A stretch of 60,341 nt of DNA, from positions 1 through 60,341 of the forward strand of contig JAESTH010000266.1 in assembly GCA_016763695.1 (NCBI GenBank), read 5' to 3'. Below are positions 1-8,480 of the stretch, in pieces. Positions within the stretch are counted from its first letter, which is position 1. Every line of letters starts with the position of its first letter. The DNA is from Alcanivoracaceae bacterium (lineage in GTDB: Bacteria; Pseudomonadota; Gammaproteobacteria; Xanthomonadales; Marinicellaceae). Made by a program: the position numbers and the translations under genes. The notes under the pieces were generated by a model. The model was given only the letters and a program-made list of their open reading frames with translations. It searched no databases and was not told where the DNA came from.

Positions 1-651
1 AATAAGAAAGGTTCATTATTATTAAATTTAGGTGATAGTCGAGCCTACTTTCAAACCGATGATGTGATTAAGCAAATAACGATTGATCACACATACAAAA
101 ATGCAAAGCTTCAACCTAAGGGAAATATATCAATCAATAGTCCATGCCAAATGTTTGGTTTAGAAACTCTAGACGAGTCCATTTGTGATAATTTAAAAGC
201 TTATCAAATATTTCCCATGCTAAAAAGTGATGATTTGCTGCTTATGTGTACTGACGGTTTAAGTAATTTTTTGGCAGATGATTTCATCCTCCATGTCATC
301 AAAAAACACAAACAATCACCCAAAGAGTGCTTAAATAAATTAATCGAGCACGCTATAAAAAATGGCAGTGATGATGATATCAGTATTATTTTAGTTCAAC
401 ACCACAAAGGGTTGACTCCCATGCAACATGCACAAAAAATGTGGCAGTCCTTTGATACACACTTTGATGACAATAAAAAACTCAAATGGGTCATTGCTAT
501 CTTGAGTTTACTGGTACTTGTCTTGTTGATTTTACAGTTTGCAAAAGGCAAGCCAATAGAAACAAAAGCAACCACTCAAGAATTAACAACAGAAAGCTTT
601 AAATTAAACCAGGATAATACGAAAAAAACGGATGATGAGGATAATTACTAA
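1..651 (+). CDS. PP2C-type Ser/Thr protein phosphatase, C-terminal part
   Basis: The frame is open from base 1, so the gene starts upstream and 216 residues are visible. PPM/PP2C motifs occur in order: GDSRAY (bases 31-48), CTDGLSNFL with a metal-binding Asp, and GSDDDISIILV near the end of the catalytic domain. A hydrophobic helix follows (bases 481-543) and then a polar tail, so the enzyme is probably held in the inner membrane by a C-terminal anchor with the catalytic domain in the cytoplasm. PP2C enzymes are Mn/Mg-dependent and remove phosphate from Ser/Thr. The kinase gene begins on the base after this stop codon, so this is very likely the opposing phosphatase of that kinase. Full length and N-terminal domains cannot be judged. 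Confidence 0.88.
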   Translation, partial: NKKGSLLLNLGDSRAYFQTDDVIKQITIDHTYKNAKLQPKGNISINSPCQMFGLETLDESICDNLKAYQIFPMLKSDDLLLMCTDGLSNFLADDFILHVIKKHKQSPKECLNKLIEHAIKNGSDDDISIILVQHHKGLTPMQHAQKMWQSFDTHFDDNKKLKWVIAILSLLVLVLLILQFAKGKPIETKATTQELTTESFKLNQDNTKKTDDEDNY

Positions 652-2271
652 ATGTTAAACAAGCAAGATTATAAATTAACGGTATTAAGATCCCCTGATA
701 AAGGATGTTTATCCACCGTAACTCGTTGGGAACCCAAAAAAGGCATTAAAGATTCAACTGTTTACTATGTTAAATCAAACCCTGCTGCACAAGCTAGTTT
801 TATAGATAGGGAGCTTAGGTTTTTATTACGATACGATGGACAAAGCTTGCCTACGCCTAAAATATACCTTGATTCAGGTGAAGAACTTGTTATAAAACAT
901 GCTGGAGATACATTCGAAGATTTAGCTAATATAGGGGTGAAAATTGAAGGGATTGATAGAACAATACCTTTGTTATGTTATACACCCTTGTTATTGGAAG
1001 TGCTTAAGGGGACTATACAATGTTTACAAGCCTTTCATTTAAAAGGAATTGTTCATGTTGATTTTAAAGCCGATAATATTTGTGCAAATGTCTTGCCGTT
1101 GGTGTCTTCTATTAAAAAGGCAGGAAGTGACATAAAAATTACACCAAGTGATATCAAACTAATAGATTTTAGCTACAGTATATTAGACAAACACCCATTA
1201 ACTAAAGTGCCACCGATTGACGCGAAATCAGATAGATCCTCCTATCTTGCACCACATTTGAAAAAAATTCTAAACAGCACAGCGACAAATGACAGTAAAA
1301 TTCAACGTTTGGAATCTCAATTAGATTATGGCACGGATTTATATGGTCTTAGCCATTGGATAGGTATGTTTTTGGGTTCACCTTCTTGTATGGAATCTAT
1401 AAAAATCACAGCAAAGAAATTTGGTATAAAATATACTTATTTATTTGATTTAATGGATGAACTGGAATGTTATACAGGTACTGATGATTATGATAACTGG
1501 AGAGAAGCTATTAGAACCGAAAATCCAGACCTGTTACCTCATGGAAAATGGGTTAAAGAAATTGATGAACTATTAGAGACAGCACAAAAAAGCGGTTATG
1601 AAATTAATCACAGCTATACATTTGAGTATGTACAAGTACTACCTCAATTTAAGTCAATGGTATCACCAGTAAACCTATCGATGGTAACACCTCCAATGGC
1701 AGAAAAGGATTCTCAAATTTATCCAAGGAACAAAAAGGAGAATGTTGTTATTCGCAGTGACAAAAAATATTTTTCTCAACAAAAGGCAAAAAGAACAATA
1801 TCAAAACTGCATTTTACACTGGTTGGTTTAGTACTGTTGCTAATCTCAGCATTTTATATTAAAGATATGTTTCAAAATAAGGAAATAACTGAACCAGGTG
1901 ATTTAGTTATCAAACCAGCTATAGATAATTTAAATACAAGCACCCAAAACGAACCATCTACTCCCCTTGTAGATAAAGATAAAATTGAAGCTTTATTACA
2001 ACAAGCCAATATAGACCTAAAAGCCAAACGGTTAACTCACCCTCATGATGATAATGCCTATCTTAAATATTTAGCCGTTCTGGAACAAGACCAGCAAAAT
2101 CCTTATGCAAAAAAAGGAATCTTAGATATTACCTCCAGTTATTTGGGTTTAGTAGAAGAAAGGTTGCAACAAAAAAACTCACCCAAGCGCAAAAATACAT
2201 CATTAAAGCCAAATACATTAGGCAACAATACAATGCTGCAGGCTATGATAAAAATGAATATTTTGGAGTGA
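652..2271 (+). CDS. Receptor-like Ser/Thr protein kinase, frame-shifted relative to its C-terminal half
   Basis: A diverged Hanks-type kinase domain occupies roughly residues 1-300. The catalytic loop reads HVDFKADN (about residue 135), keeping the catalytic Asp and Asn; the metal-binding motif is DFS instead of DFG (about residue 173); YLAPHL stands for the APE segment; DLYGLSHW follows. A glycine-rich loop is not obvious. A transmembrane helix lies near residues 385-405, and then comes an extracytoplasmic TPR-like segment. The last 30 or so residues of this frame look random, while the -1 frame from base 2178 continues the helical segment into the next gene. The homology therefore runs across a frame change at the A7 run 2171-2177. 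ATG directly follows the phosphatase stop. Alternatively, this frame is simply a truncated kinase. Confidence 0.82.
   Translation: MLNKQDYKLTVLRSPDKGCLSTVTRWEPKKGIKDSTVYYVKSNPAAQASFIDRELRFLLRYDGQSLPTPKIYLDSGEELVIKHAGDTFEDLANIGVKIEGIDRTIPLLCYTPLLLEVLKGTIQCLQAFHLKGIVHVDFKADNICANVLPLVSSIKKAGSDIKITPSDIKLIDFSYSILDKHPLTKVPPIDAKSDRSSYLAPHLKKILNSTATNDSKIQRLESQLDYGTDLYGLSHWIGMFLGSPSCMESIKITAKKFGIKYTYLFDLMDELECYTGTDDYDNWREAIRTENPDLLPHGKWVKEIDELLETAQKSGYEINHSYTFEYVQVLPQFKSMVSPVNLSMVTPPMAEKDSQIYPRNKKENVVIRSDKKYFSQQKAKRTISKLHFTLVGLVLLLISAFYIKDMFQNKEITEPGDLVIKPAIDNLNTSTQNEPSTPLVDKDKIEALLQQANIDLKAKRLTHPHDDNAYLKYLAVLEQDQQNPYAKKGILDITSSYLGLVEERLQQKNSPKRKNTSLKPNTLGNNTMLQAMIKMNILE
2172..2178 (+). other. Slippery heptamer A AAA AAC, candidate -1 frameshift site
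   Basis: In the kinase frame the codons are CAA AAA AAC, so bases 2172-2178 form the X XXY YYZ heptamer in exactly the phase needed for a -1 shift. After the slip the next codon is CTC at 2178, and the frame stays open to 3191, giving about 846 residues in total. A purine-rich stretch GAAGAAAGG (2154-2162) lies about 10 bases upstream, a position like that of the stimulatory Shine-Dalgarno sequence in E. coli dnaX. I see no strong stem just downstream. A lost A (real mutation or homopolymer error) explains the same data. Confidence 0.5.
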
Positions 2272-3191
2272 CAAAAGCCACATCTTTGGCAAATATTGAA
2301 AAACAGCAAGAACAGATTACCAATACCATAGCGCAAATTAACGATCAACAGCAAAAAGAACGAGAACTAAGGCAATTGGTTAAAAATATCCAACAAGAAC
2401 TTAAGAGATTGAAATATTCTACTTTAAAAATCAATGGCTCACAAAACCTAGCCACCATAAAAGCTATCAAAGCTTACCAACAAGCAAAAGAACAAATTGT
2501 AAATGGCTATGTCTCAGTAGATCTATATGCACAATTGCAAGCAGAACAAAAATGGCCAGAATCAGCAGTTATAGCCGCTCAGTTGCCTTTATGCACCGAC
2601 TGCCCAGAAATGGTCAGAATTCCAGGTAAAAATATAGCCATGAGCGCAACGGAAATCACCTACAACCAATGGCAAGCTTGTGAAAATGAGGGTATCTGTA
2701 GTGACAGCCCATCCGCTAAAAACAACTGGGGTAATGGCAATCGTCCCGTTACCTTTGTCAATTGGGATGACACACAGCAATACATTAAATGGCTATCTAA
2801 AAAGACTGGTAAAAACTACCGATTACCCACAGAAAATGAGTGGCAATATGCTGCTAAAGGTGGATCAAAGCAGACCTATTCTTGGGGAAATGAAATTGGA
2901 GTCAATAAAGCGAATTGTAAAGGCTGCAACAGCCAATGGGATGACAGTAAAACTGCACCCGTAAAAAGCTTTAGTCCAAATGCCTATGGTCTTTATGATA
3001 TGAGTGGTAATGTGTGGGAGTGGACTAATACTTGTTTAAGCTATATGCCTGATTGCATTATCAAGGGCGGTGCTTACAATTCAAAACACCAATTAATCAA
3101 ACTCACGTATAAAGATGTAGATAAAAACCAAGAAATAAGTAAATATGAAAAAGCCATTAATATTGGGTTTAGAGTAATCAGAACAAATTAA
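2268..3191 (+). CDS. Formylglycine-generating-enzyme/sulfatase-modifying (FGE) domain, C-terminal half of the kinase
   Basis: The first 70 residues are coiled-coil, rich in Gln, Lys and Glu, followed by a peptidoglycan-binding-like stretch (LKINGSQNLATIKAIKAYQQ). An FGE-sulfatase (SUMF1-like) fold comes next: EMVRIPGKNIAMSATEIT, PVTFVNWDDTQQYIKWL, YRLPTENEWQYAAKGG, GLYDMSGNVWEWT and a terminal GFRVIRTN. These are the usual signature blocks. Only GTG 2268, overlapping the kinase stop, offers a start, but the open frame extends back to 2163 with good continuity, so expression as a separate protein is doubtful. Kinase-FGE single polypeptides are a known bacterial architecture. The domain probably binds a ligand or carbohydrate outside the membrane; sulfatase activation is not implied. 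Confidence 0.8.
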   Translation: MTKATSLANIEKQQEQITNTIAQINDQQQKERELRQLVKNIQQELKRLKYSTLKINGSQNLATIKAIKAYQQAKEQIVNGYVSVDLYAQLQAEQKWPESAVIAAQLPLCTDCPEMVRIPGKNIAMSATEITYNQWQACENEGICSDSPSAKNNWGNGNRPVTFVNWDDTQQYIKWLSKKTGKNYRLPTENEWQYAAKGGSKQTYSWGNEIGVNKANCKGCNSQWDDSKTAPVKSFSPNAYGLYDMSGNVWEWTNTCLSYMPDCIIKGGAYNSKHQLIKLTYKDVDKNQEISKYEKAINIGFRVIRTN

Positions 3192-3293
3192 CAGCAAAAA
3201 AATAAAAGAATTTAGAGAAAAAAATGAATCAAGGAATCAATGCACATTTACCCATAGGCATAATGCTGCCGTTAAAGACATATTGATAGAGTT

Positions 3294-4553
3294 TTACAGT
3301 GGTAACGCCAAAACCTCCCCAACATAAATACGCGAACTGCGCTTATTATTGAGCCGCTTAATGGCTCGCAGGGACACATGGTAAGTCTGAGCAATGCTGC
3401 TGAGGGTGTCGCCGCGTTTAACTTTGTGTTTTTTTGTAGATAGTTGCTGTGCAATCCATGAGCCAGTTGGTGGTGTTTGGTAAAAATAGCTTTTGATGCC
3501 ATGTTTGATGGCGTTGGCGAGTTTTTGTTGTTGCTCTTTGTTTTTTAATTTCTTTTCATCACTTGGGTTGCTGATATAAGCAGTTTCTATCAGCATGGAG
3601 GGGACTTTTCTTGATTTAAGTACCATAAATCCTGCTCGCATTAGGTTTTTTTTATGCAATTTTGCTGTTTTTTTCACCGCAAACAAGACACTATTGGCCG
3701 ATTTTACACTGGCGTATAAATTGCTTTTTGAGCGTGCCGAACGATTCCTCAATACATAAATGCTCAGGCCGTTAACTTGACTATTTTTATTGGCATTGGT
3801 ATGAATAGAGACGAACAAATCCGCCTTGGCCTTTTCGGCCATTAAAAATCGACGGGCAAGAGGGATGAGTGTGTCATTTTTGCGTATTAATATGGCTTTC
3901 ATGCCAACTTCTTTATTGATGCTTGCAGCTAATTTTTTGGCAATGGACAGACTGATGTCTTTTTCTGTGCTTCCTGATGGGCCAATAGCTCCTGTATCAT
4001 TGCCACCATGGCCGGCATCAATGGCAATAATGATATCTCTAAATTTTGAATTATTTATTTCTTTTACAAGAATACTTTTGATTTTTTGAGTTTTAGTTGT
4101 TTTGGTAATATGTTTTTTAATGGGATACTTTTTATCAAGTTTGCTGATTTTAACAAGTAAACGGTGTTCATATTTTCCTTTGGGTTTAAGCTTGAACAGT
4201 TTAACCGACTTTTGTTGAGTTAAATCAAACACCAGTCTCAGGGTGTTATTGGCCTGTTTGCCTATTCTGATTTTTTTAACAATGTTATTGCCTTGAAACC
4301 TGACTTTGTTTTTAAATGTGGCATGGTAAACATCAATTACTAGTCGAGGCGGGTTATGCAACTGAAAATAATTGTACTGGACTGGTTTTGATACATCAAA
4401 GACCGCTTTCATGATATTGTGTTTGGTTGTAACACGGGCACCAGAAACCACTGTCAAGGCATTAGCCGACTGTGAGAGTACTATTAAAAAGAGCTTGAGC
4501 AGAAAAAATAAATTATGTGATAAAAGAAAAGTTTTTAAAGCGTGAGTTTTCAT
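3294..4553 (-). CDS. N-acetylmuramoyl-L-alanine amidase, AmiB/AmiC type with LysM
   Basis: A 419-residue exported enzyme that cleaves the amide bond between MurNAc and the peptide stem to split septal peptidoglycan. The order is: signal peptide (residues 1-32), AMIN domain for envelope targeting (about 33-130), Lys-rich linker, Amidase_3 catalytic domain (about 170-365), and a C-terminal LysM (HKVKRGDTLSSIAQTYHV). Zinc-site motifs are IAIDAGHGGNDTGAIG, SIHTNANKN and the catalytic Glu in MLIETAYISNP. A single terminal LysM resembles E. coli AmiB, which lacks it in some strains, and Pseudomonas AmiB; the symbol is left open. The usual mutL neighbour is absent. Confidence 0.93.
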   Translation of the reverse strand: MKTHALKTFLLSHNLFFLLKLFLIVLSQSANALTVVSGARVTTKHNIMKAVFDVSKPVQYNYFQLHNPPRLVIDVYHATFKNKVRFQGNNIVKKIRIGKQANNTLRLVFDLTQQKSVKLFKLKPKGKYEHRLLVKISKLDKKYPIKKHITKTTKTQKIKSILVKEINNSKFRDIIIAIDAGHGGNDTGAIGPSGSTEKDISLSIAKKLAASINKEVGMKAILIRKNDTLIPLARRFLMAEKAKADLFVSIHTNANKNSQVNGLSIYVLRNRSARSKSNLYASVKSANSVLFAVKKTAKLHKKNLMRAGFMVLKSRKVPSMLIETAYISNPSDEKKLKNKEQQQKLANAIKHGIKSYFYQTPPTGSWIAQQLSTKKHKVKRGDTLSSIAQTYHVSLRAIKRLNNKRSSRIYVGEVLALPL

Positions 4554-4720
4554 TTGAATCTATTCATTAATAAGTATATGGCTAATGACGGACAATCGTT
4601 TTTTTTTCAATAATAAAATTAACTTTAGAGGTTTATTCATAACATTATCAGTGGGGATGGAGATTCACATTGAATTATTTCCTTTTATAAATATTTATAA
4701 TTTTATTGCTTTATACCTGT

Positions 4721-4956
4721 TGGCGATGGGATGGCATACTTGAATTAAATGGAGAAAAAAGGGGGAAAATAAAATTACTGATGAATGAGAAGAGCATTCG
4801 GGTGGAAATGTATTATTATTTGCATCAGGAATTAGACTTTCGTTAGATAAATTTAGCGCTTATTTGTCTTATGGAGTTCCTTTGATAGAGCATCAACATG
4901 GAGAACAAACTGATATTGATTAGCACATAGTTGCGGGATTTTCTTACGCATTTTAA
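4721..4956 (+). pseudogene. Decayed 3' end of an outer-membrane beta-barrel (transporter-like) gene
   Basis: Conceptual translation gives typical last strands of an outer-membrane barrel: WRWDGILELNGEK (from 4721), then after a frame change in the A6-G5-A4 run (4755-4769) SGGNVLLFASGIRLS and DKFSAYLSYGVPLIEHQ, finishing HIVAGFSYAF with terminal Phe before TAA at 4954-4956. Stops interrupt it at 4786 (TGA) and 4921 (TAG). No start or 5' half is recognisable upstream. The combination of a frameshift and two stops makes this a genuine remnant. The terminator at 4992 probably belonged to it. Confidence 0.7.
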
Positions 4957-4991
4957 ACTAAGCATGCCTCATTTTGATTTGGTAATGAAAT

Positions 4992-5018
4992 ACCTCTCAT
5001 TCATGAGAGGTGTTTTTT
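4992..5018 (+). terminator. Rho-independent terminator
   Basis: Perfect 9-bp stem ACCTCTCAT / ATGAGAGGT (4992-5000 and 5003-5011) with a 2-base gap, followed by G and six T. It follows the barrel remnant by 35 bases and precedes nnrS. Confidence 0.8.
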
Positions 5019-5069
5019 ACGCTTCATTGCTGGGTTATTAATTATACTATGCATAATTTTTAAGCAAAT

Positions 5070-5110
5070 TTAACATAAATCAAGTATATTGTTTTTTAAG
5101 GTATTAAAAT
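5070..5110 (+). promoter_or_regulatory. FNR/DNR-type box and -10 element upstream of nnrS
   Basis: TTAACATAAATCAA (5070-5083) matches the FNR/DNR consensus TTGAT-N4-ATCAA at 8 of 10 positions. A -10-like TAAAAT lies at 5105-5110, which puts the start of transcription near 5117 and the box near -41, the class II activator position. The gene served is NnrS, a typical target of NO- or O2-responsive FNR-family regulators. The Crp-family gene in this window has a CRP-like recognition helix and is unlikely to be the regulator. Confidence 0.5.
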
Positions 5111-5135
5111 ACATTTTTAAATAAATTTAACGTTA

Positions 5136-6299
5136 ATGAAAAACAAAGCTGCACTTTTTTCACTGGGTTTTAGGCCATTTTTTTTGGTTGCGACTGTATT
5201 TGCATTTTTTGCCATGTTTGCTTGGGTGGCTGTATATCTTTTTTCTATTCAGCTCAGTTCTTTTTCTTATTTTCCTATGATTATTTGGCATGCGCATGAA
5301 ATGGTCTTTGCTTATTCTATGGCGGTGGTGGCTGGTTTTTTATTGACGGCGATTAAAAACTGGACAGGCAAACAAACAGTCAATGGTTTTGGGTTAATGC
5401 TGTTGGTTACAATCTGGATTGTTGGCCGAGTTGCGCCTTTTATGACTAATATCCCATGGTTGATTGCTGTATTGGAGATGTTATTTTTGCCTGTGTTGGC
5501 TATTTTTATTGCGATTCCACTGGTTCGGGTTAGAAATAAGCGTAATTATTTAATGATAGCTCTGGTATTAATTATGGCAGCACTTAACTTGTTGGTTCAT
5601 TTAGATATGCTGGGCGTGTTGGTAAATATGGCAAATCTTGCGATTAAAACGGCATTTTATTTAATTATTGCTTTGATTATCATTATGGCGGGTAGGGTGT
5701 TTCCTATGTTTAGTCAAAATGGTGTTGCCAATAAGTATCAGGTGCGGAAGTATAGTTTTATTGAAAAGTTGGTTCTGCCCAGTTATTTGTTTTTTATGTT
5801 AAGCATTGTTTTCATGGGTGTTCCTGAGTTGATTTTGTTAAGCAGTTTAATTGCAGCAGTCATTCATGCGGTTAGGCTAAAAGGTTGGTACAATCACCAA
5901 ATTTGGCAAGTACCACTGGTTTGGATTTTACATGTGGGCTATCTATTTTTAATTATTGGCTTTATCATGAGTGCCATTAGTGTCTATAAACCTTCATTAT
6001 ATTTTATGGCTTTGCACTCTTTTAGTATTGGCACTTTAGGCGTGGTTACGATTGCTATGATGGCCAGAGTCAGTATTGGACATACTGGCAGAAATCTTAT
6101 GTTTCCACCAAAAATAATTAAACCAATATTTTTACTAATGATTGCAGCTGTCATTACTCGTTCAATTATGCCATTATTTGTTTCTGGTATTTATAAATGG
6201 ACCATTATTGCCTCGGGTCTTATGTGGTCTTTGGCCTTTTTATTATTTGCTTTGAGCTATGTGAGTATCTGGATAAAACCTAGAATTGATGAACTTTAA
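5136..6299 (+). CDS. nnrS: NnrS family haem/copper membrane protein
   Basis: A 387-residue polytopic protein with about 12 hydrophobic helices filling its length. The family signature LGFRPFFL sits at residues 11-18, and the conserved His-bearing segment IIWHAHEMVFAY is near residue 50; further His residues occur in HLDMLG and SIGHTGRNLMF. NnrS proteins are inner-membrane haem and copper proteins that protect iron-sulfur metabolism during nitric-oxide stress and accompany denitrification genes; no such genes are adjacent here. The gene stands alone and is preceded by an FNR-type box. The length matches the family. Confidence 0.9.
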   Translation: MKNKAALFSLGFRPFFLVATVFAFFAMFAWVAVYLFSIQLSSFSYFPMIIWHAHEMVFAYSMAVVAGFLLTAIKNWTGKQTVNGFGLMLLVTIWIVGRVAPFMTNIPWLIAVLEMLFLPVLAIFIAIPLVRVRNKRNYLMIALVLIMAALNLLVHLDMLGVLVNMANLAIKTAFYLIIALIIIMAGRVFPMFSQNGVANKYQVRKYSFIEKLVLPSYLFFMLSIVFMGVPELILLSSLIAAVIHAVRLKGWYNHQIWQVPLVWILHVGYLFLIIGFIMSAISVYKPSLYFMALHSFSIGTLGVVTIAMMARVSIGHTGRNLMFPPKIIKPIFLLMIAAVITRSIMPLFVSGIYKWTIIASGLMWSLAFLLFALSYVSIWIKPRIDEL

Positions 6300-6310
6300 A
6301 ATTTCTACAG

Positions 6311-6742
6311 TTAAAAAGCAATGGGAGGGATACAACCAGCTGGTTTTAATAAGGCAAAAGCAATTAATAATGGTAAGACAACAATAACATGGTCTCTGAT
6401 TTCTCTAAAGGCGATGAGGGTTGCAAGTACTCTGGCAACCAGTATTGCAGTATAAATAACGGGTGCTGAAGTTAAACTGTATAACATGATATAACCCCAA
6501 AGAGCAGAGGATAGTATCAGGCAGGTTTTTGCGATTATATTCTTGCTTTTATCAGATATTTTTCCTGATAGAGATTGTGATTTTGGTATTATACCAATGA
6601 AACTAATTGCTACAGTAAGCCAAATCAAACCAGAAAAACCCTCAAAATAAGTAAAGGCTAGAGCTGAAAAAAATTCAACAACGTAAAAAAATATTATTTT
6701 TTTGTCTAGCATAATTGTAGGATTAGCCTTTGTCATCATCAC
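6311..6742 (-). CDS. Small polytopic membrane protein, unknown function
   Basis: I do not recognise this 143-residue protein. Four or five hydrophobic segments can be seen: residues 17-33, 36-52, 68-86, 92-108 and 118-135. They are separated by a short basic loop (KSQSLSGKISDKSKN). There are three candidate ATGs at the start (MMM). It converges on nnrS with 11 bases between stops and has no terminator of its own. It resembles small YbaN- or DoxX-like membrane proteins only in general character. Confidence 0.6.
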   Translation of the reverse strand: MMMTKANPTIMLDKKIIFFYVVEFFSALAFTYFEGFSGLIWLTVAISFIGIIPKSQSLSGKISDKSKNIIAKTCLILSSALWGYIMLYSLTSAPVIYTAILVARVLATLIAFREIRDHVIVVLPLLIAFALLKPAGCIPPIAF

Positions 6743-6856
6743 GGTATTTGGATTTAAAGAGGCATTTTAGCATATATTGTGTCTATTTAAGTTCAGCAAT
6801 TTTGGCCTCCTGGGTTTCTTGTTTAATTGAGTTGCATAAAAAATAATAAAATAAAC

Positions 6857-6887
6857 TGTAACTTTCTACACTTTTCATCACTATAAG
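6857..6887 (+). promoter_or_regulatory. Possible ECF-type promoter
   Basis: TGTAAC (6857-6862) resembles the GAAC/GTAAC -35 core of ECF-sigma promoters, with ACTATAAG (6880-6887) about 18 bases downstream. The operon it precedes encodes an ECF sigma factor, and autoregulation is common in such operons. The match is weak and position-based. Confidence 0.3.
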
Positions 6888-6920
6888 ATCATGTAAACTA
6901 ACATTTCTTAGGAGAAATTT

Positions 6921-7868
6921 ATGAAAATAATAAAACGTGTCAATCATCTTGTCTTAATATTAACCATGATTGTTTCATTTCAGATTAATGCTGAAAGTAT
7001 TCAGGATGCGACCTGGTATTTATCTATGGATATAGATCAGCTACAGAATAATGAAATTGTCAAAATATTAAAAGGAGAAAACAGTGAAATAGAGATTCCT
7101 CAAGAGCTTACCTATCTTACTGTTTATGGAGACTCAAGAGGAGTTGATGATGCGACAGCTGTGGTTACGGGGGATTTTAGGCATTTTTCTATTGCCAATC
7201 ATGTACTTGATCTGTTATACACAAAAAAAGAAGCATCACAAATGATTAAGGAGGATTCGTTGCTATATCATGATCATGAAGTGAAAATTATCATGGTTAG
7301 AAATGATGGTGAAGAAGGTGAAGATGAGTTTAAGAAAATTTATTTTAGTAAAATTAATGATAATTTATCAGTGGTGAGCCTTCATTTAAATGAAGTTAAA
7401 AACTGGATTGACAATGTATACGGTGATTTAGATATCAATAAGGACAGCCTGTTTGCTGTTGTGGTTAACGTTGAATCAGCTTTAGCTCATATGGGTATGA
7501 ATTTAGATGATAACAGTCATATGATGCATTCGAAAATATTTCAAAAGGTTTCACAAGTATCTGCAAGCGTGACGGAAGTGGCTGATGATATTTTGCTAGA
7601 AGTGGCTTTATCTGCTAATGATGAAGCAGCTGCAACACTGATTGAACAAGTGATTAATGGTCTTGTTGCCATGCATAACTTGTCAAATGCTAATAATAAT
7701 GAGTTACATGCTATATTAATGCAAAATTTAACGATAGAGAGAAATGCTAATAATGTGCTAATTAATACTTATGCGGCACTGGCTGAATTAAAGAAAATGG
7801 ATATGGATAAACAACTGAATGGAGAGAAAAAGACAGTTGTTAAGTTAAAACCTTTAAAGTTTAACTAA
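6921..7868 (+). CDS. Exported protein of unknown function, first gene of an ECF sigma operon
   Basis: A 315-residue protein with a signal peptide (residues 1-24, cleavage likely after INA). Mature sequence is acidic with no membrane helix. It contains two similar alpha/beta-looking halves (around residues 25-170 and 175-300), a clustered DGEEGEDEF loop near residue 130, and many Met and His residues (LAHMGMNL, SHMMHSK). I know no family for it. AGGAG lies 8 bases before ATG. It is 36 bases ahead of the sigma gene, so it may be the envelope sensor or the main product of that sigma regulon. Confidence 0.7.
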   Translation: MKIIKRVNHLVLILTMIVSFQINAESIQDATWYLSMDIDQLQNNEIVKILKGENSEIEIPQELTYLTVYGDSRGVDDATAVVTGDFRHFSIANHVLDLLYTKKEASQMIKEDSLLYHDHEVKIIMVRNDGEEGEDEFKKIYFSKINDNLSVVSLHLNEVKNWIDNVYGDLDINKDSLFAVVVNVESALAHMGMNLDDNSHMMHSKIFQKVSQVSASVTEVADDILLEVALSANDEAAATLIEQVINGLVAMHNLSNANNNELHAILMQNLTIERNANNVLINTYAALAELKKMDMDKQLNGEKKTVVKLKPLKFN

Positions 7869-7904
7869 AACCTTAATCCTAACCCTGATATAAAAATTTC
7901 TATC

Positions 7905-8480
7905 ATGAATGAGCAAAGTCTAATACAACAAGCACAAGCAGACATCGCTAACAATGGAGTCACCAGTAGTTTTTCACAACTGGTGACTTTATATCAAGCT
8001 CGTTTGTATCAGTATTTACTAGCCAGGTGTCATAACTCACATGATGCTGAAGATATACTTCAGGAAACATTTATCAATGCATATAAATACTTGAGTAGTT
8101 ATAACTCACAATGGCAATTTAGTACCTGGTTATTTACCATCGCCAATCGCTTAATAAAAAAACAACAGAAACTCTATTCTCAAAATAATGAAATGTTATC
8201 TATTGATATGACAACTGAGTTGGATACAGTCTCGATTGATCAAAGTAATATTTGGCTGCAAATAAAAAAGATGCTTTCAGCGACTGCTTATGATGTATTG
8301 TGGTTTTTTTATATTGAGGAGTTAAGCATAAAAGAAATTGCTAAAATTTTACAATGTAGTCAAAGTTGGGTTAAAATATCATTGTTTCGCAGCAAAAAAA
8401 AAAATTGGCTACAAGTAAGAAAATTAAAGTTTTGTCAGAAGATTTTCTTTTGGAGGGATAAATTACAGTATGAAATATAA
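7905..8480 (+). CDS. ECF-family RNA polymerase sigma factor
   Basis: A 191-residue protein with sigma region 2 (residues 20-85: LYQARLYQYL, HDAEDILQETFINAYKYL, FSTWLFTIANRLIKKQQ) and region 4 with a helix-turn-helix (LSIKEIAKILQCSQSWVKIS, about residues 143-162). The linker is short, as in ECF (group 4) factors. It directs RNA polymerase to a small regulon, usually envelope stress. The next gene overlaps its last 11 bases and encodes a membrane-spanning protein, the usual arrangement of sigma and anti-sigma. The C-terminal 28 residues are strongly basic. Confidence 0.88.
   Translation: MNEQSLIQQAQADIANNGVTSSFSQLVTLYQARLYQYLLARCHNSHDAEDILQETFINAYKYLSSYNSQWQFSTWLFTIANRLIKKQQKLYSQNNEMLSIDMTTELDTVSIDQSNIWLQIKKMLSATAYDVLWFFYIEELSIKEIAKILQCSQSWVKISLFRSKKKNWLQVRKLKFCQKIFFWRDKLQYEI

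Noticed and set aside
2139-2354. Minus-strand ORF of 71 codons over the kinase-FGE junction
   Set aside because: It lies opposite the continuous homologous segment and has no family, start signal or coding character of its own.
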